A stretch of DNA of 64,000 nucleotides from Lactifluus volemus (taxonomy: Eukaryota > Basidiomycota > Agaricomycetes > Russulales > Russulaceae), in contig WTXI01000019.1 of the NCBI GenBank assembly GCA_022376515.1, forward strand, positions 62,001 through 126,000, in the 5' to 3' direction. A program made the position numbers and the translations under genes. The notes under the pieces were generated by a model. It saw nothing but the letters and a program-made list of their open reading frames with translations. It was not told where the DNA came from and searched no databases. Shown here in pieces: positions 35,607-45,828 of the stretch (positions are counted from its first letter, which is position 1; each line of letters begins with the position of its first letter).

Positions 35607-37481
35607 ATGTCAAAGGCCCAATCCAAGAAGCTCAGAGCGTCGTCTTCGGTAGGAGCACTGCCCAGCTCCGGTCAGCGCTTCCAGGACACGGCGAGCACAC
35701 TGGGATTGAACCTCCCACCAATCACCTTGAATATCTTAGCTCGATGCCATGAATCAGGGCGATTGTCCGAATTGATGAACTCTTTTAGCCAACCCACCCC
35801 AGCTAACCAGTCGGCCACGACGACAAAACGTCCCACGTCACGATCATACTCTCAACCGAACCTTCGAAAATCTAGGGGAGTTTCGGCGTATGCCCACGGT
35901 GTGCCCACCCCCAAGCCGGTTCCGCAGCCTTTAGAAGCAGCTCAGTATCAACCACCACCACTGAAGGCCCGCGCGCGCCGCGCCGCAAAGGCTGCAAGGA
36001 CTAAGGCTGAGGCAGCCACCACGCCTCCTGTTACCGATGGTCCCGTGAGTTCCACCACGTCCTGGGGCGATCGCGCCAAGAGCACGTCGCTTCCTTCACT
36101 GTTGCCGGAAAGTGCAGTCCAAACAGCAGCGTCTCAAACAGTCATGGCGCCGACATACTTTGGTACCACCATAGTCCCACCCGTGGCCCAGACGCTCTTG
36201 GATGGTAGTACGAGGAGTGCATCGTTGCAGTCGGAAAATGCGGCGCTCGCAGTACCCTCTCTGGCTGCAGTGATGACGACCCCCCTTATTACCAACGGAC
36301 AGCTTCCTGCGGGTCCAGCACGAACCACTTCGACGCTCCGGGGTGATCGCACGAACCGTACATCCACATCCAAGCCGCAGCCAGCCAGGGAGACACTGAC
36401 AGCACGGTCCAGAGCCAAACCACCTCCCACACTGGTAATACCACCTGCCTATTCGACACAGCCAACCAGCTCCTCTTGGGGAGACCGCACGAAGAGTCAG
36501 TCGATGCCCGCTCTTCAAATGCGTGAGCAACCGCAAGGGGCGACGACGATCGCGACTTTCGACAACTCCGGGCTTAGTTGTCAACCCGCAAGTCTCATGG
36601 AGCGACTCCTCCCAAGGCTTTCGGGCTTGGCTTCCCGTCCAAAGCGGAGCAGCACTTGGGTGGCAGGTAATTCCGCGGTCCAGCAGACCCCGGGGACAAG
36701 CATTAGCAGCCCGTTGGTTCATGGTCACGCCCCTCCTCTCTCGTCCATAGCGGAGGAGCCACCCGCCGCGATACAGGGACCTCTGCTGCCCGCGATGGAG
36801 CTGCTCCCCGAACGGGTACCCACGCCAGTAGAGTTTCCTGAACCGCCGCCTCCAGTCGTGGCGCTGTCCGAATGGACGTTTGGGATGAGTCTTTCTCAAC
36901 AAGCGCCTACGCCTGCCACAACGGAACTTGAGCCGTCTCAACTGCCGCCGGTGATGTTGTCTGACTGGCTGACAACGTTGGCGACGCTGCCGCTCCCGCC
37001 GGTGGACCATGATCAAGTGTCTGCTTTCGAAGATCTGACGGCGACGGCGACGATGGAGTCACCGCTTTTCACGCCGCCGCCGCCGCCTCATCGGCCGGAA
37101 TCCCCGCAGACACTCGGAGAGTTGGCAGCGCCAACGCCTGTGTTGCAGGAGGAAGACTCGGCTACCGAGAGTGAGGAGAGCGGGCAAGAGATTACCATCT
37201 GGCCCGAGTGCAAGTTGTTGGGTAGTGCCGAGCGGTCTGCAAAATGCGCGGACGATACCTTTCGAGAGCTCGATTTCGACTCATTTTTCCGGGCTGGAGA
37301 GAGAGACGCGGGGATCGCCCCTCCCACTCGCGCGGAGATCGAGATGTCACTCTCTGGTTCGATAACCGAGTCTGTCCAGCCGGAGAGCGACGTACTAATG
37401 GTTGACGCTCAAACGCGAGAACTTGTGCTGCATGCCATTGATCTCCTGGATGACAGTTGGATAGGTCTTACCAACTTATAG
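35607..37481 (+). CDS. Large intrinsically disordered Pro/Ser/Thr-rich protein
   Basis: A single uninterrupted exon of 624 codons. No known domain is recognised. The N-terminus MSKAQSKKLRASSSVGALPS leads into a short predicted helical part (TLNILARCHESGRLSELMNS, about residues 46-65). An Ala/Lys/Arg basic stretch (KARARRAAKAARTKAEAAT, about 119-137) follows. A motif of the type SWGDRxKSxSxPxL occurs near residue 150 and near residue 290, and a weaker RGDRTNRTST version near 245. The second half is Pro-rich (polyproline PPPPP near 490) and then acidic (EEDSATESEESGQE). It ends with a likely folded helical tail (LVLHAIDLLDDSWIGL). Such proteins often act as scaffolds or regulators, but nothing here fixes a role. 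Confidence 0.7.
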   Translation: MSKAQSKKLRASSSVGALPSSGQRFQDTASTLGLNLPPITLNILARCHESGRLSELMNSFSQPTPANQSATTTKRPTSRSYSQPNLRKSRGVSAYAHGVPTPKPVPQPLEAAQYQPPPLKARARRAAKAARTKAEAATTPPVTDGPVSSTTSWGDRAKSTSLPSLLPESAVQTAASQTVMAPTYFGTTIVPPVAQTLLDGSTRSASLQSENAALAVPSLAAVMTTPLITNGQLPAGPARTTSTLRGDRTNRTSTSKPQPARETLTARSRAKPPPTLVIPPAYSTQPTSSSWGDRTKSQSMPALQMREQPQGATTIATFDNSGLSCQPASLMERLLPRLSGLASRPKRSSTWVAGNSAVQQTPGTSISSPLVHGHAPPLSSIAEEPPAAIQGPLLPAMELLPERVPTPVEFPEPPPPVVALSEWTFGMSLSQQAPTPATTELEPSQLPPVMLSDWLTTLATLPLPPVDHDQVSAFEDLTATATMESPLFTPPPPPHRPESPQTLGELAAPTPVLQEEDSATESEESGQEITIWPECKLLGSAERSAKCADDTFRELDFDSFFRAGERDAGIAPPTRAEIEMSLSGSITESVQPESDVLMVDAQTRELVLHAIDLLDDSWIGLTNL

Positions 37482-37666
37482 AGTTACGATAGTGCTTAAT
37501 ATTCCTTTACGATGCCCTGGATTTGTCCCAATGGATCGTTCATATTGGTTATGTAGTATTACTTTAGGAGTATACCCTTTTTTCTTTGCATCCTGGAAAT
37601 GATAACGTTTTAATGACGCGAACCAGTAGGAGTGTACTTGGTGGATGGTTTTACAATACAAATCCT

Positions 37667-38843
37667 TTAGTTGGGGGGTATCTGGATCTTTAGGCTAAAG
37701 TCGATATGTGGCACGGACTGGTGCACTGAGCTCGTGCTCAAGATATCAATCTCTGCTTAGACAAAATGAGCGTGGATTTTCGGGTAACATAGGGTCCACA
37801 AACCGCTGATTGCACGCTCACGCAAATTGCCTTCGGTGATACCCCCGCTCGTCTCGAGCAAGAATTTCTTGCCCTCTCCCTTCCAACGATCCCGCAAGTT
37901 GCGAGCAACGGAAGCTAGCTGGTCACCGTCGATATTATCCAGCATCACAACGTCCGCACCAGCTGCGATGGCTTCGTTGGCTTCGTCTTCGTTGCGAACT
38001 TCGACATCCAGGAGAAGCGAAAAGCCACCAACCTCGCGGGCACGCGCGATCGCTGCGGTGATAGATCCTGTCTCGGATCGTCAGGGAGAGGTGTGAGAAG
38101 CATGAAGAAATGAGATGACACACCAGCCGACCAGATATGATTATCTTTGAGCATGATCATACTCGAAAGGTCGAACCGATGCGGATCGATCCCACCCACA
38201 AGCATACCGTACTTTTCAACAAGTCGGAAGCCTAGACAAAAAAGTTTATTAGTGTATATTGGGCGCGATATCAAGTTCTCAGTGTCTACCTGGTGTGGTC
38301 TTGCGTGTGCCAGCGATAATTCCGCGGAAGCCGTAACTCTCTGCCAAGTCCTTGATGCGCTTCGAGCTGTAAGGCATCTCTTGAGTTCTTGGTCAATACG
38401 AAGATGAGGAAGGGCCATCCAGACATACGCGGTAGCAATTCCGCTGCATCGAGCAAGCAAATTCAGAGCGACTCGCTCGCCCAGGAGCAAATAGCGTGCC
38501 TTTCCGCGAATGGTCGCGACGTGCCTTATCGGTTCGAACTCTTCACTCTCTGCAATGTGCCACTCGACTCTTGCGCGCCGGCCCAGAGATGAAATAAGCC
38601 CCTGTTTGAACAATGTTGTGATGCATATACATACGTGCAGTCAAGAAGGTGGAATATCTCGTCGACGAATGGGGTACCCGCGAGGACTGCGCGCTTCGAT
38701 CCTTTTCCCAGAAGGAATGCCTCTCGAGGAGCCTCCCCGACGACGAATCCACCATAGTCGAAAGACGGGGTATCTTCATGAAGCCATGCAGCTACTTGTG
38801 ATTTCCAAGATGGAGGAAGCAGATGAGAATAATGAGGCATCAT
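37667..38843 (-). CDS. BNA6: Quinolinate phosphoribosyltransferase (nicotinate-nucleotide pyrophosphorylase)
   Basis: It converts quinolinate and PRPP to nicotinate mononucleotide, carbon dioxide and pyrophosphate in de novo NAD synthesis. The start at 38843 gives [20 protein letters not shown] and the N-terminal ferredoxin-like part ([30 protein letters not shown]). After an intron come [11 protein letters not shown] and [17 protein letters not shown]. The catalytic barrel contains [11 protein letters not shown] (substrate-binding Arg/Lys), [18 protein letters not shown] and [10 protein letters not shown], then [11 protein letters not shown] and FLLETSGGI (phosphate-binding Gly). The last exon, after an intron near 37760-37805, ends [13 protein letters not shown] at 37667. 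All hallmark motifs are present and the frame is intact after splicing. The start could be the second Met, at 38840. Confidence 0.93.
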
Positions 38844-40660
38844 CGATGTAAATGATCACAACTCGTGATTTTTTCGAGCCAATCTGACAAATCGGCGTCG
38901 GCGGGTTTTTCAGCAACTGCTGCGATTCATCCATGCGCTCTGACAGGCTGGTGGAGCATATACTGTAGTCAAATGGAGGAGCTGTCAATGTATAGTATCA
39001 AGCTCGGGATATGTCAATCTTGGTGAGCGTTTGGACACGTTCATTCCCATCTCCAGCAATTGGCACACTTTCTACAGCATCCATTTTACTGCCGATGCGC
39101 ACATCTCAAAGGACATGTGTCACCGACCAGTCTGAGAGTGGTCCCCTTCCACGATGCCACTCCAGTATTCCCAGTGTTGCACTTCCCTGATCCGGTGACC
39201 TCCGCCTTGTCTCCCATTTCATTCCAATCTGTGGATGATGAAAACATCACGCTGTTGACTGAATCAAGCTTTTGGACCACCCTGATAGCTTTTGGAAGTT
39301 GGAGACCCTCGGGAACATTGCTACATGGGTAGGTCAGCTTACCACATTCGCTTGCCAGCGGTCAGAATGTATTCCTCGTGCCACGCCCCCTCCACATATC
39401 CCATATGTCGTGGTACTTCGCGTCCCTGGGATATCGATTGCCCCGATCCATAGGGTACCAAGTAGGCCGGTGGTCAGGTTTAGCCATCTCCCTTCCTCAA
39501 ACACCTACCCATGCTCCTCCTGCTGAGCCTGTTGCGCACATGTCACTCAGCGCCAGGCTTTGAAAATGCCGTTGACCGCACTTCTGCACTGATCTAGCCG
39601 GATCTGGGGCTTTTCTGCTGTACTCCGAGGTCTGATAGAAACGTTCTCTCATACTGAAAAAGTGACAAAGACATTATTGAAAGATTCATTATGTTCTACA
39701 GTAGTACACTGATAGAGGAATTTCCTTAAGCCTCCTTAATACAGTATGCCGTCAGATTCAATTCGGCACTTTAGACATATTTTATCAGGGCGCGGCGCGT
39801 ATGCCCGTCCCCGTCAGGGGCAATCCAGCCTGCGCGGCCTTTCTCCCCTGGTACCTGAGAGGAGACTAGAAAAAAAACCAAAAATATGGCCCGCGAGACG
39901 GCGATTGTGGGTCCTGTAAGAGGACCGGGCTCGGTTCCCCTCACGTAACTCACTTTTTAGTCTCGTCTCGGAACCTTATTCAATCACAGATGGCCGCACT
40001 ACAGTATGCGCCCAAGTCTCGGTAAGTAAACTGTAAACAAAGTAAATTGGAAAACTTGCCGCCGAAGGACAGCGTGTCAAAACTGTCATACAAGTCACCT
40101 ACAATACAACACAGCACAGTAACACCTTGTCCGCGCAGGGGGTTGTCGGTGGCATGGATGGACTAGGGTTTTTGTAAGTTAGAACGGTAGGATGATGTAC
40201 TCCAACACGCGGCTCCCATTGTTTTTCCACAAGTGAAACAAACATGCAACAACGTAGTCGAGATAGAGAAGATGGCCAATTCTGCATTGTCATGGTCTAA
40301 CTTACCAATCACATATGCATAACAACGCAAACTTGACGTTCAGCGCCCAATCAGGGTTCCCATCAATATTTGGGCAGGTATATCCGTGATGAGACCGTAT
40401 TGGAGACACCGGCACTATTATATAAATATATACCAAATGATGTGTATAATGTCCGTCACATATCCAAGAGATGTAAATCAAAAGGACAAAACCGTTCATT
40501 CCACAGACAACCCCAATCAGAATAGACAGGAAGTGTAGCGTATTTCCGGGAACAACGAAGCGTGGTTGCTAGGGAGAAAATTGCCAAAAAAAAAAAAAAA
40601 GAAAACAGGTCTGTCCTTGAGAGAAGCTGTCCAGGAAAGGCTCTAAGGAGAGGATATTTT
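38844..40660. other. Intergenic, no confident gene
   Basis: This 1.8-kb stretch lies between the start of BNA6 and the end of the Kre9-like gene. Short frames at 39060-39332 and 39272-39526 (+) have no recognisable features. The left 100-150 bp should be the BNA6 promoter. An A-run lies near 40587. Confidence 0.4.
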
Positions 40661-41387
40661 TCAGAGGGCAATGACGGCAAGCGCAGCAAATATCAGGCCG
40701 GTGGTGCCAGCGGCAGTGATACGATCTGCACCACTCTTACTTGTGGTTGAAGCGGTGGGGTTCAGGCTATCGGAGCTGCCGGTAGCTGTTTGTGCGGACT
40801 GATCGGTGAGCTGTGCGGCAGTCTGTGCAGTGGTCTGTGCCGCAGTATTCGCAGGGGTGCTATGAGAGGAAAGAAAGGAAAGTAAGCAAGGTCATGTCTA
40901 AAGCGCCCAACGATAGTGAGAAAGACAGACGTACACAGCGGCTCCAGTACTAGATGCACTCGGTGTGACGGAGGACTGGGTGATGGCAAATTGGCCAGAT
41001 TGGGCAAGGATGGTGTTCATGTCTTGAGGACTCTTAACAAAGTTGACTTGGAAGCCTTGGCCGACTGGGAATCCGCCACTGGGAGTGGGGACAGTGATCT
41101 TATTTTGGGTACCATCGACGGTCGCAAGGAGGGTTTGTGGTCCGCCTGGAAGAGCACCTGCGGCCTATGAAAGACACGAAGATGAGCGGGAGCATAAGGG
41201 AATAGAGCAGAGTAAATACCTGATTGACTAGGACCATCGTAAAGGTCTGCGGGTCGGTAGCAACGCGCTCCCAGGTCACAACGTTGGGACCAGCGGTGGT
41301 CCACCCAACGTTTTGACCGGGAGTAGTAACCTGGTAAGCCGAGGCGAGAGCGGCAAAAGAGAAAATGGCGAAAAGACGAAAGAGCAT
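40661..41387 (-). CDS. GPI-anchored cell-surface protein with Kre9/KNH-like domain
   Basis: The start at 41387 gives a classical signal peptide (MLFRLFAIFSFAALASA), then YQVTTPGQNVGWTTAGPNVVTW, the opening of the Kre9/Knh1-like N-terminal domain found in many basidiomycete secreted proteins. Introns lie at about 41166-41219 and 40859-40931. The domain continues with VPTPSGGFPVGQGFQVNF and NTILAQSGQFAI. A Ser/Thr/Ala/Gln-rich stalk (TPANTAAQTTAQTAAQ) leads to a C-terminal GPI-attachment signal: a small-residue site near SGADRITAAG followed by a hydrophobic tail (LIFAALAVIAL). Family members are linked to beta-1,6-glucan or cell-wall organisation, though most are uncharacterised. The gene is intact. 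Confidence 0.85.
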
Positions 41388-41758
41388 TTTTGAATAAAAA
41401 GGAAAGGAATGTGGGTGTAAGTGAGGGAAAAGGAAGAGGAAGAGAAGAGAAGAGCGAGCTATAAAAACAGCCCCGGTTAGTGCTGCCCGAATCCGGCATC
41501 TTCCCTGAATTGGTATTCATTCAACCAGTTGGGGAACTTTGTAACCGAATACGATCAAATTTTATTTTATTTGTACATAGCTTGCCTTCCTCAGTATGAT
41601 ACTGTACTGTATACTCTACGACCAAGACATCTGCTCTTCATGCCCTTGAAGAAGCCAGTTGAAAACGAATCACGTGATGGTTTGATCGTTCCTGAAGGCA
41701 CAACGGCAAAACTTCGCGAGCAAGGAAGGTAGCGAGATAGGCTAACAAGGTAGGTGAC
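41388..41758. promoter_or_regulatory. Divergent intergenic region
   Basis: These 371 bp separate the divergent Kre9-like and TMEM135-like genes and should carry both promoters. A purine-rich tract (gaaaaggaagaggaagag) lies at about 41428-41446, just upstream of the Kre9-like start. No other gene was seen. Confidence 0.4.
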
Positions 41759-43887
41759 ATGACGACAAGGCGAGAATCGTCTTATTTAAGTTTTACTCCC
41801 CGTCGTACATCTTTTGACAATCTCATCGTTCTCGCCAACTATGAGGAACGCCTCAAAGATGCACGCAAGGTTGTATGGCGCGACCGTGGCGAACCTGCCA
41901 TCGATGTTCATAACCTCCGTCAATGTCTCCTTCATGGTGCCCGTGGCGGCCTCCGTACGTCTTCTTTCCTGGTCAAGTCAAATTTTCATTTCAATTTTTT
42001 TTTTTTCAGGCGCAGGTATCATTGCTTTCAATACCCGCGCTGGCGTGAACCTCGTCTTGCTTTTGGCACGCATAAAGAGTTTGACAAAGTGTGCCCCATA
42101 TCCCGTGTTCCCACCCACTCAACTATAGTACCCACCCAGAGAGAAGCGGTTTGCTCTCATCCGCCATGCCCTCTTCGGGTCAGACTCGTTCCGTGCTGCT
42201 GCCATGCTAGGTGGGGGCATCACTCATCCTTGCTTCCTACCCACTTGACCACCATGACAGCAAGCTTCGTTGCTCTCTACCGCATTATTCTGAATGCATT
42301 GCCTCTTATCTTCCCTGCCAATGTTCCCATCGGCCAAAACTTAAGAAAAATTCTTTTCTCGAATCAAGATGAGAATCGTACATTCGTCATGGATGACTCT
42401 CCGACTTCATCTTCATCGCCTTCACCACCTCTTCCACGGTCACCAGTGCTAGGCGCAAGACGGGAAGCACGATTATCGTCTTCTGCACAGATACATCAGG
42501 AGCGGGTGCGCAAAAAAACGTGTCGATGGCATTCTGTATTGGCAGGTGCAATCGCTGGCGCAGTTGCTGTATCTTTCGAGAAGCGCTCTCGTCAGACTGT
42601 CATTGCACAGCAGCTTTTCGTCCGGTACTTTCTCGTCATCTCATCTCAATATTCAACTCGAGTAATAATGTCTTGAGTAGTGGACTGCAGGGCTCATACA
42701 ACGCTTACTCTGAAAAACGCGGCTTTCGCATTCCACATGGGGATGCCCTTATCTTCGTACTCGCGTATGAGCCCTTTTTCGCTTGCTTACTCTCTTCTTA
42801 CGTCAAGAAAGGACCGCACAGATTTTGCATGCGTTCCTTTTGAGCCCCCACACTCTCCCAAACTCATATAGACGTTGGTGCGCTCAACGCCTCACGTGCA
42901 TCCGCACCCAGCTCACCACAAGTCTCTAGGCTAGAACAAGCGATGCATGCCCCGAGGGAATTCCTCTCAATCCACCACAACATGGTGCGACGTGGAACGT
43001 ACGACCCCTCCGATTTGGCGCGCATCCTCATGCGACCTGATCTCCACCCGGAAAACGTCACATTCATAGAACAATGGCGCACGACTCTTCCACCATACGG
43101 GCCCTGCGTCACGACGCATCCGCATCTCACCCACTGCCTTTCCGTCCCACCAGACCGATTCGTGTCAGTCGCGCGCTGGATCCTGCCCGTCTACGGCGCG
43201 GTGCACTTTGTACCGCTACTCTTGTTCAAGCGCGCTGCCTTTGCGCGTACTCCCATACGCATGATACTGCGCACTTTGTGGGGCACCGTGCGGAGCACCG
43301 CATTCCTCTCTGCTGCCTTCGCCGTGTATCAAGGCTGGTTCTGCATGATGCAGAACGCACATCGTGCGGTCGGCGGTCAGCGCTCGGGCGTGGTACCCGA
43401 GTGGTTCCGTGCCAGCCTCGTGTCGCGGCCTGCGCATTGGCTCGGCGGACTTATCGTCGGCTTGTCGGTGTTCATCGAAGCCAAGCATAGACACGGCGAA
43501 CTGGCGATGTATGTGCTGCCCAAGGCACTCGAATCCGTCTGGGTCACCCTGCGCGGACGCGGCCTCGTGTTGCATACTGGGAAGTATGGGAATCCTCTGG
43601 TACGCTTGAATTCGTTCGATTTGGCTTAAGGCATGACTTAATCTTGCGTGCGTTAGTTCACTGCATTCGCGATGGGGATGGTCATGGTGGGTGGTTTCAT
43701 TGTCTTTTTTTTTTTTCACTTATCGTCTGAATTTTTTCGGAAATGCAGAGCATCTATCAGGTCCGTGCTGCTTCTTACTCTTACTCCATCTTACTCTTTG
43801 CTGATATCGCATGCCGCATAGAATGACCCGCAACATTTGTCCGGCTTCGTGCGCCGCGTATTATACCAGTTCATTGGACCTAATTGA
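41759..43887 (+). CDS. TMEM135-like multi-pass membrane protein
   Basis: A homolog of TMEM135, a peroxisomal/mitochondrial membrane protein related to the Tim17/Mpv17-type membrane families; the fungal role is undefined. ATG 41759 opens MTTRRESSYLSFTPRRTS. Short introns then join GGLRAGIIAFNTRAGVNLVL, KRFALIRHALFGSDSFRAA, SFVALYRIILNALPLIF, a Ser/Pro-rich loop, and SVLAGAIAGAVAVSFEKRSR. Next are GLQGSYNAYSEKRGF and LHAFLLSPHTLPNSYRRW. The C-terminal half has the Cys-containing block PYGPCVTTHPHLTHC, then WILPVYGAVHFVPLLLF and TVRSTAFLSAAFAVYQGWF. Two small terminal exons give FTAFAMGMVMSIYQ and LSGFVRRVLYQFIGPN, stop at 43887. The frame is intact with about eight introns, one preceded by a long T-run near 42000. 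Confidence 0.8.
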
Positions 43888-44084
43888 AGGATTGTGTTAG
43901 AATATGGGGTCCTCGAGGCGCGCAGGAGGGTCGATACGATTGATACCTGTTTTTTATATCCGGCAATGAGAAGGACGCCAATCACCATCACTTTGCTTCC
44001 ATCGTTACGGCAGAGTGACCGCGTTGTCTAACGGGGCTAACTTAAAAGTTTTACTTGCAATTATCATCAAACCTTGTCCTTGAC

Positions 44085-45107
44085 ATGCAACGCGGCCCAT
44101 TCCTACCTCCCATCATCACGACGGATATTCTGACGACCATTCCAATCCAAGTCGAAACTCTGACAGATGGCGACATCAGTTCACCAGACTCGTTGTTCGA
44201 CGACGATGAGCCAACATCGCCAGGGTTCTCGGCCGTACCTCCAAAACTGCCAACTCCACCTGGAGCTCGCACCATAGCAGCAGCGAGTTTAGACGAAGAG
44301 GAGGATGGTGATCCCACACGGGTCCCCGTTATCGTCGCGCGACGACGCGCACCGCCCATCCCAGGACTGTTCTTCGATCCGGACCACCTCCTCCCTCACT
44401 CCCTCGCCGACTCGATTTTCAACTCATGCGTGACGTCCTTCTTCTCTGCACGATCCCTATCTGGGGGATCAGCAGAAGTGAATCAAGTGATGCTGTTCAG
44501 TCGCGCTGGCCACGAACGAGAGGCTTTCCCGCCCTTCCTATGCGCCTTACTTGAGGCGACGTCAGAGTTGCTCTCGCAGCATCCTGCGCTATCCCGCGAT
44601 ATTCACGAGTTGCTCTTCAGCTCTGTGTATGATCAACAGCAGCAGCAGGAAGGTGAGCAAGGAACACAGAGCCGCGCGCGTCAGGCGATCATCAATCTGT
44701 ATCGGCCGGGAGAAGGCATCGCGCCGCACGTTGATCTGCTTAATCGATTTGGAGATGGGATCGTGGGCGTTAGTCTTGGAGGGGGTATGGCGATGCGGTT
44801 TGAGAGGGCGCAGGAGAGAGAAGGCGACGAGTCGGATGGTCGGACGGGACCGTACGAGGTGTGGTTGCCGCCAAGAAGCGTGCTGGTGCTTACCGGAGAG
44901 GCACGGTACGAATGGACGCATGGGATCGCGCCGCGTTCCAGAGATAGAGTCCAAGTCGAGGATCATCCTGGTCGTCCTGGCTCGGGCTCGGACTCGGATT
45001 TGGACTCAGGTTCAGGGTGGCGGTGGCAAGAACGGGGTCTGAGAGTTAGCGTCACGTTTCGATGGCTTTTGCCTGGTGCAGAGATCGTCGGGGGTGTGAT
45101 TTCATAG
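44085..45107 (+). CDS. AlkB-type 2-oxoglutarate/Fe(II) dioxygenase
   Basis: A single-exon protein of 340 residues. After an acidic, disordered N-terminus (to about residue 95) comes PIPGLFFDPDHLLPHSLAD, the start of the AlkB fold. The iron-binding triad is visible as HVD in GIAPHVDLLNRFG and the distal histidine in RYEWTHGI. The 2-oxoglutarate-binding arginines are in the final strand RVSVTFRWL. The nucleotide-lid region contains INLYRPGEGIAPH. Such enzymes remove alkyl groups from nucleic acids or proteins; the layout is closest to eukaryotic ALKBH homologs rather than bacterial AlkB. Odd points are a poly-Gln run (about residues 182-186) and a low-complexity Asp/Ser/Gly insert (GSDSDLDSGSG) just before the last strand. 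I chose ATG 44085 because no upstream ATG is in frame. Confidence 0.88.
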   Translation: MQRGPFLPPIITTDILTTIPIQVETLTDGDISSPDSLFDDDEPTSPGFSAVPPKLPTPPGARTIAAASLDEEEDGDPTRVPVIVARRRAPPIPGLFFDPDHLLPHSLADSIFNSCVTSFFSARSLSGGSAEVNQVMLFSRAGHEREAFPPFLCALLEATSELLSQHPALSRDIHELLFSSVYDQQQQQEGEQGTQSRARQAIINLYRPGEGIAPHVDLLNRFGDGIVGVSLGGGMAMRFERAQEREGDESDGRTGPYEVWLPPRSVLVLTGEARYEWTHGIAPRSRDRVQVEDHPGRPGSGSDSDLDSGSGWRWQERGLRVSVTFRWLLPGAEIVGGVIS

Positions 45108-45279
45108 AGTCATAAAATGACTGGTGTGGTGGGCAGGAGGCAAACGAGGAAGTGGGAGAGATGTGAAGTAGTTTCAAAGATTACAGGACTGGGACGTTCT
45201 ATCAACGTACGATGGTTGGCCTATGGACCAAAAATGACCTCCTCTCCGCCCCCCCTCTTTCCTTTGTTCTTTTCTCACC

Positions 45280-45759
45280 CTAGAGATGACCGCCGCGGAG
45301 GGCGAGGACGAGATGCAGGACGGCACCTGCCGTGATGTTGAAATCGCGTGCGCACTTTTCGTCTGGCCTATACATGCGAGGGATAAAAAAGTGGAGACGA
45401 ATGGGGAATATCAACGTACATCTGTCGGCCACCGAAAATGAGGCGTTGTTGTGGGGGAGGTACACCCGACTGCTCCTCTACTCGCTCTTTAATTCGGGTG
45501 ATCTGTGGACGAGAGATAAATGAGAAACTTTTGGAACAACAAACTGTGAACGACGCGACGCGTGTACCTTGTCTTCGGGGTTGATATCGAGCTCGATCTA
45601 AGGGAGGTGTGGTTGACACTGGAGAGATAGGAGACAATGATGAGCACAAACTTGCCTCTTTTCCTGTGAGGGTCTATCGATGATAAATAAATGAGCGAGT
45701 GAGGAGTAGAGGTAAGAGGGGACAGGGACTCTGAAACATACCTTTACTTTGATGAGCAT
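45280..45759 (-). CDS. RUB1: Ubiquitin-like modifier NEDD8/Rub1
   Basis: A five-exon gene for a 78-residue precursor. The spliced protein starts MLIKVK (45759), continues [36 protein letters not shown] and LIFGGRQM, and ends [19 protein letters not shown] plus the dipeptide HL. Ala in the LALRGG end, in place of Arg in ubiquitin's LRLRGG, and the ERVEEQ helix identify NEDD8 rather than ubiquitin. The trailing HL would be removed by a processing protease to expose the Gly-Gly used for cullin neddylation. One intron (45598-45655) uses a GC donor (GCAAGT); the others are GT-AG. The gene is intact and divergent from DUF6535 copy C, whose start lies only 69 bp away. Confidence 0.92.
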
Positions 45760-45828
45760 TGCGGAACGTGTACAAACGGGTTGATGATTGGTCAGTGGCA
45801 AAACCGGGTCGATGAAACCCTAACTGGA

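Noticed and set aside
36096..37016. A 306-codon open frame on the minus strand, opposite the disordered protein gene
   Set aside because: It is rich in Arg and His as expected for an antisense shadow of a GC-rich Pro/Ser/Thr frame. The plus-strand gene is longer and starts and ends cleanly.
39890..39960. Possible tRNA (a cggttcccctcac stretch resembling a B box)
   Set aside because: No matching A box or cloverleaf stems could be folded around it; no other convincing tRNA was found in the window.
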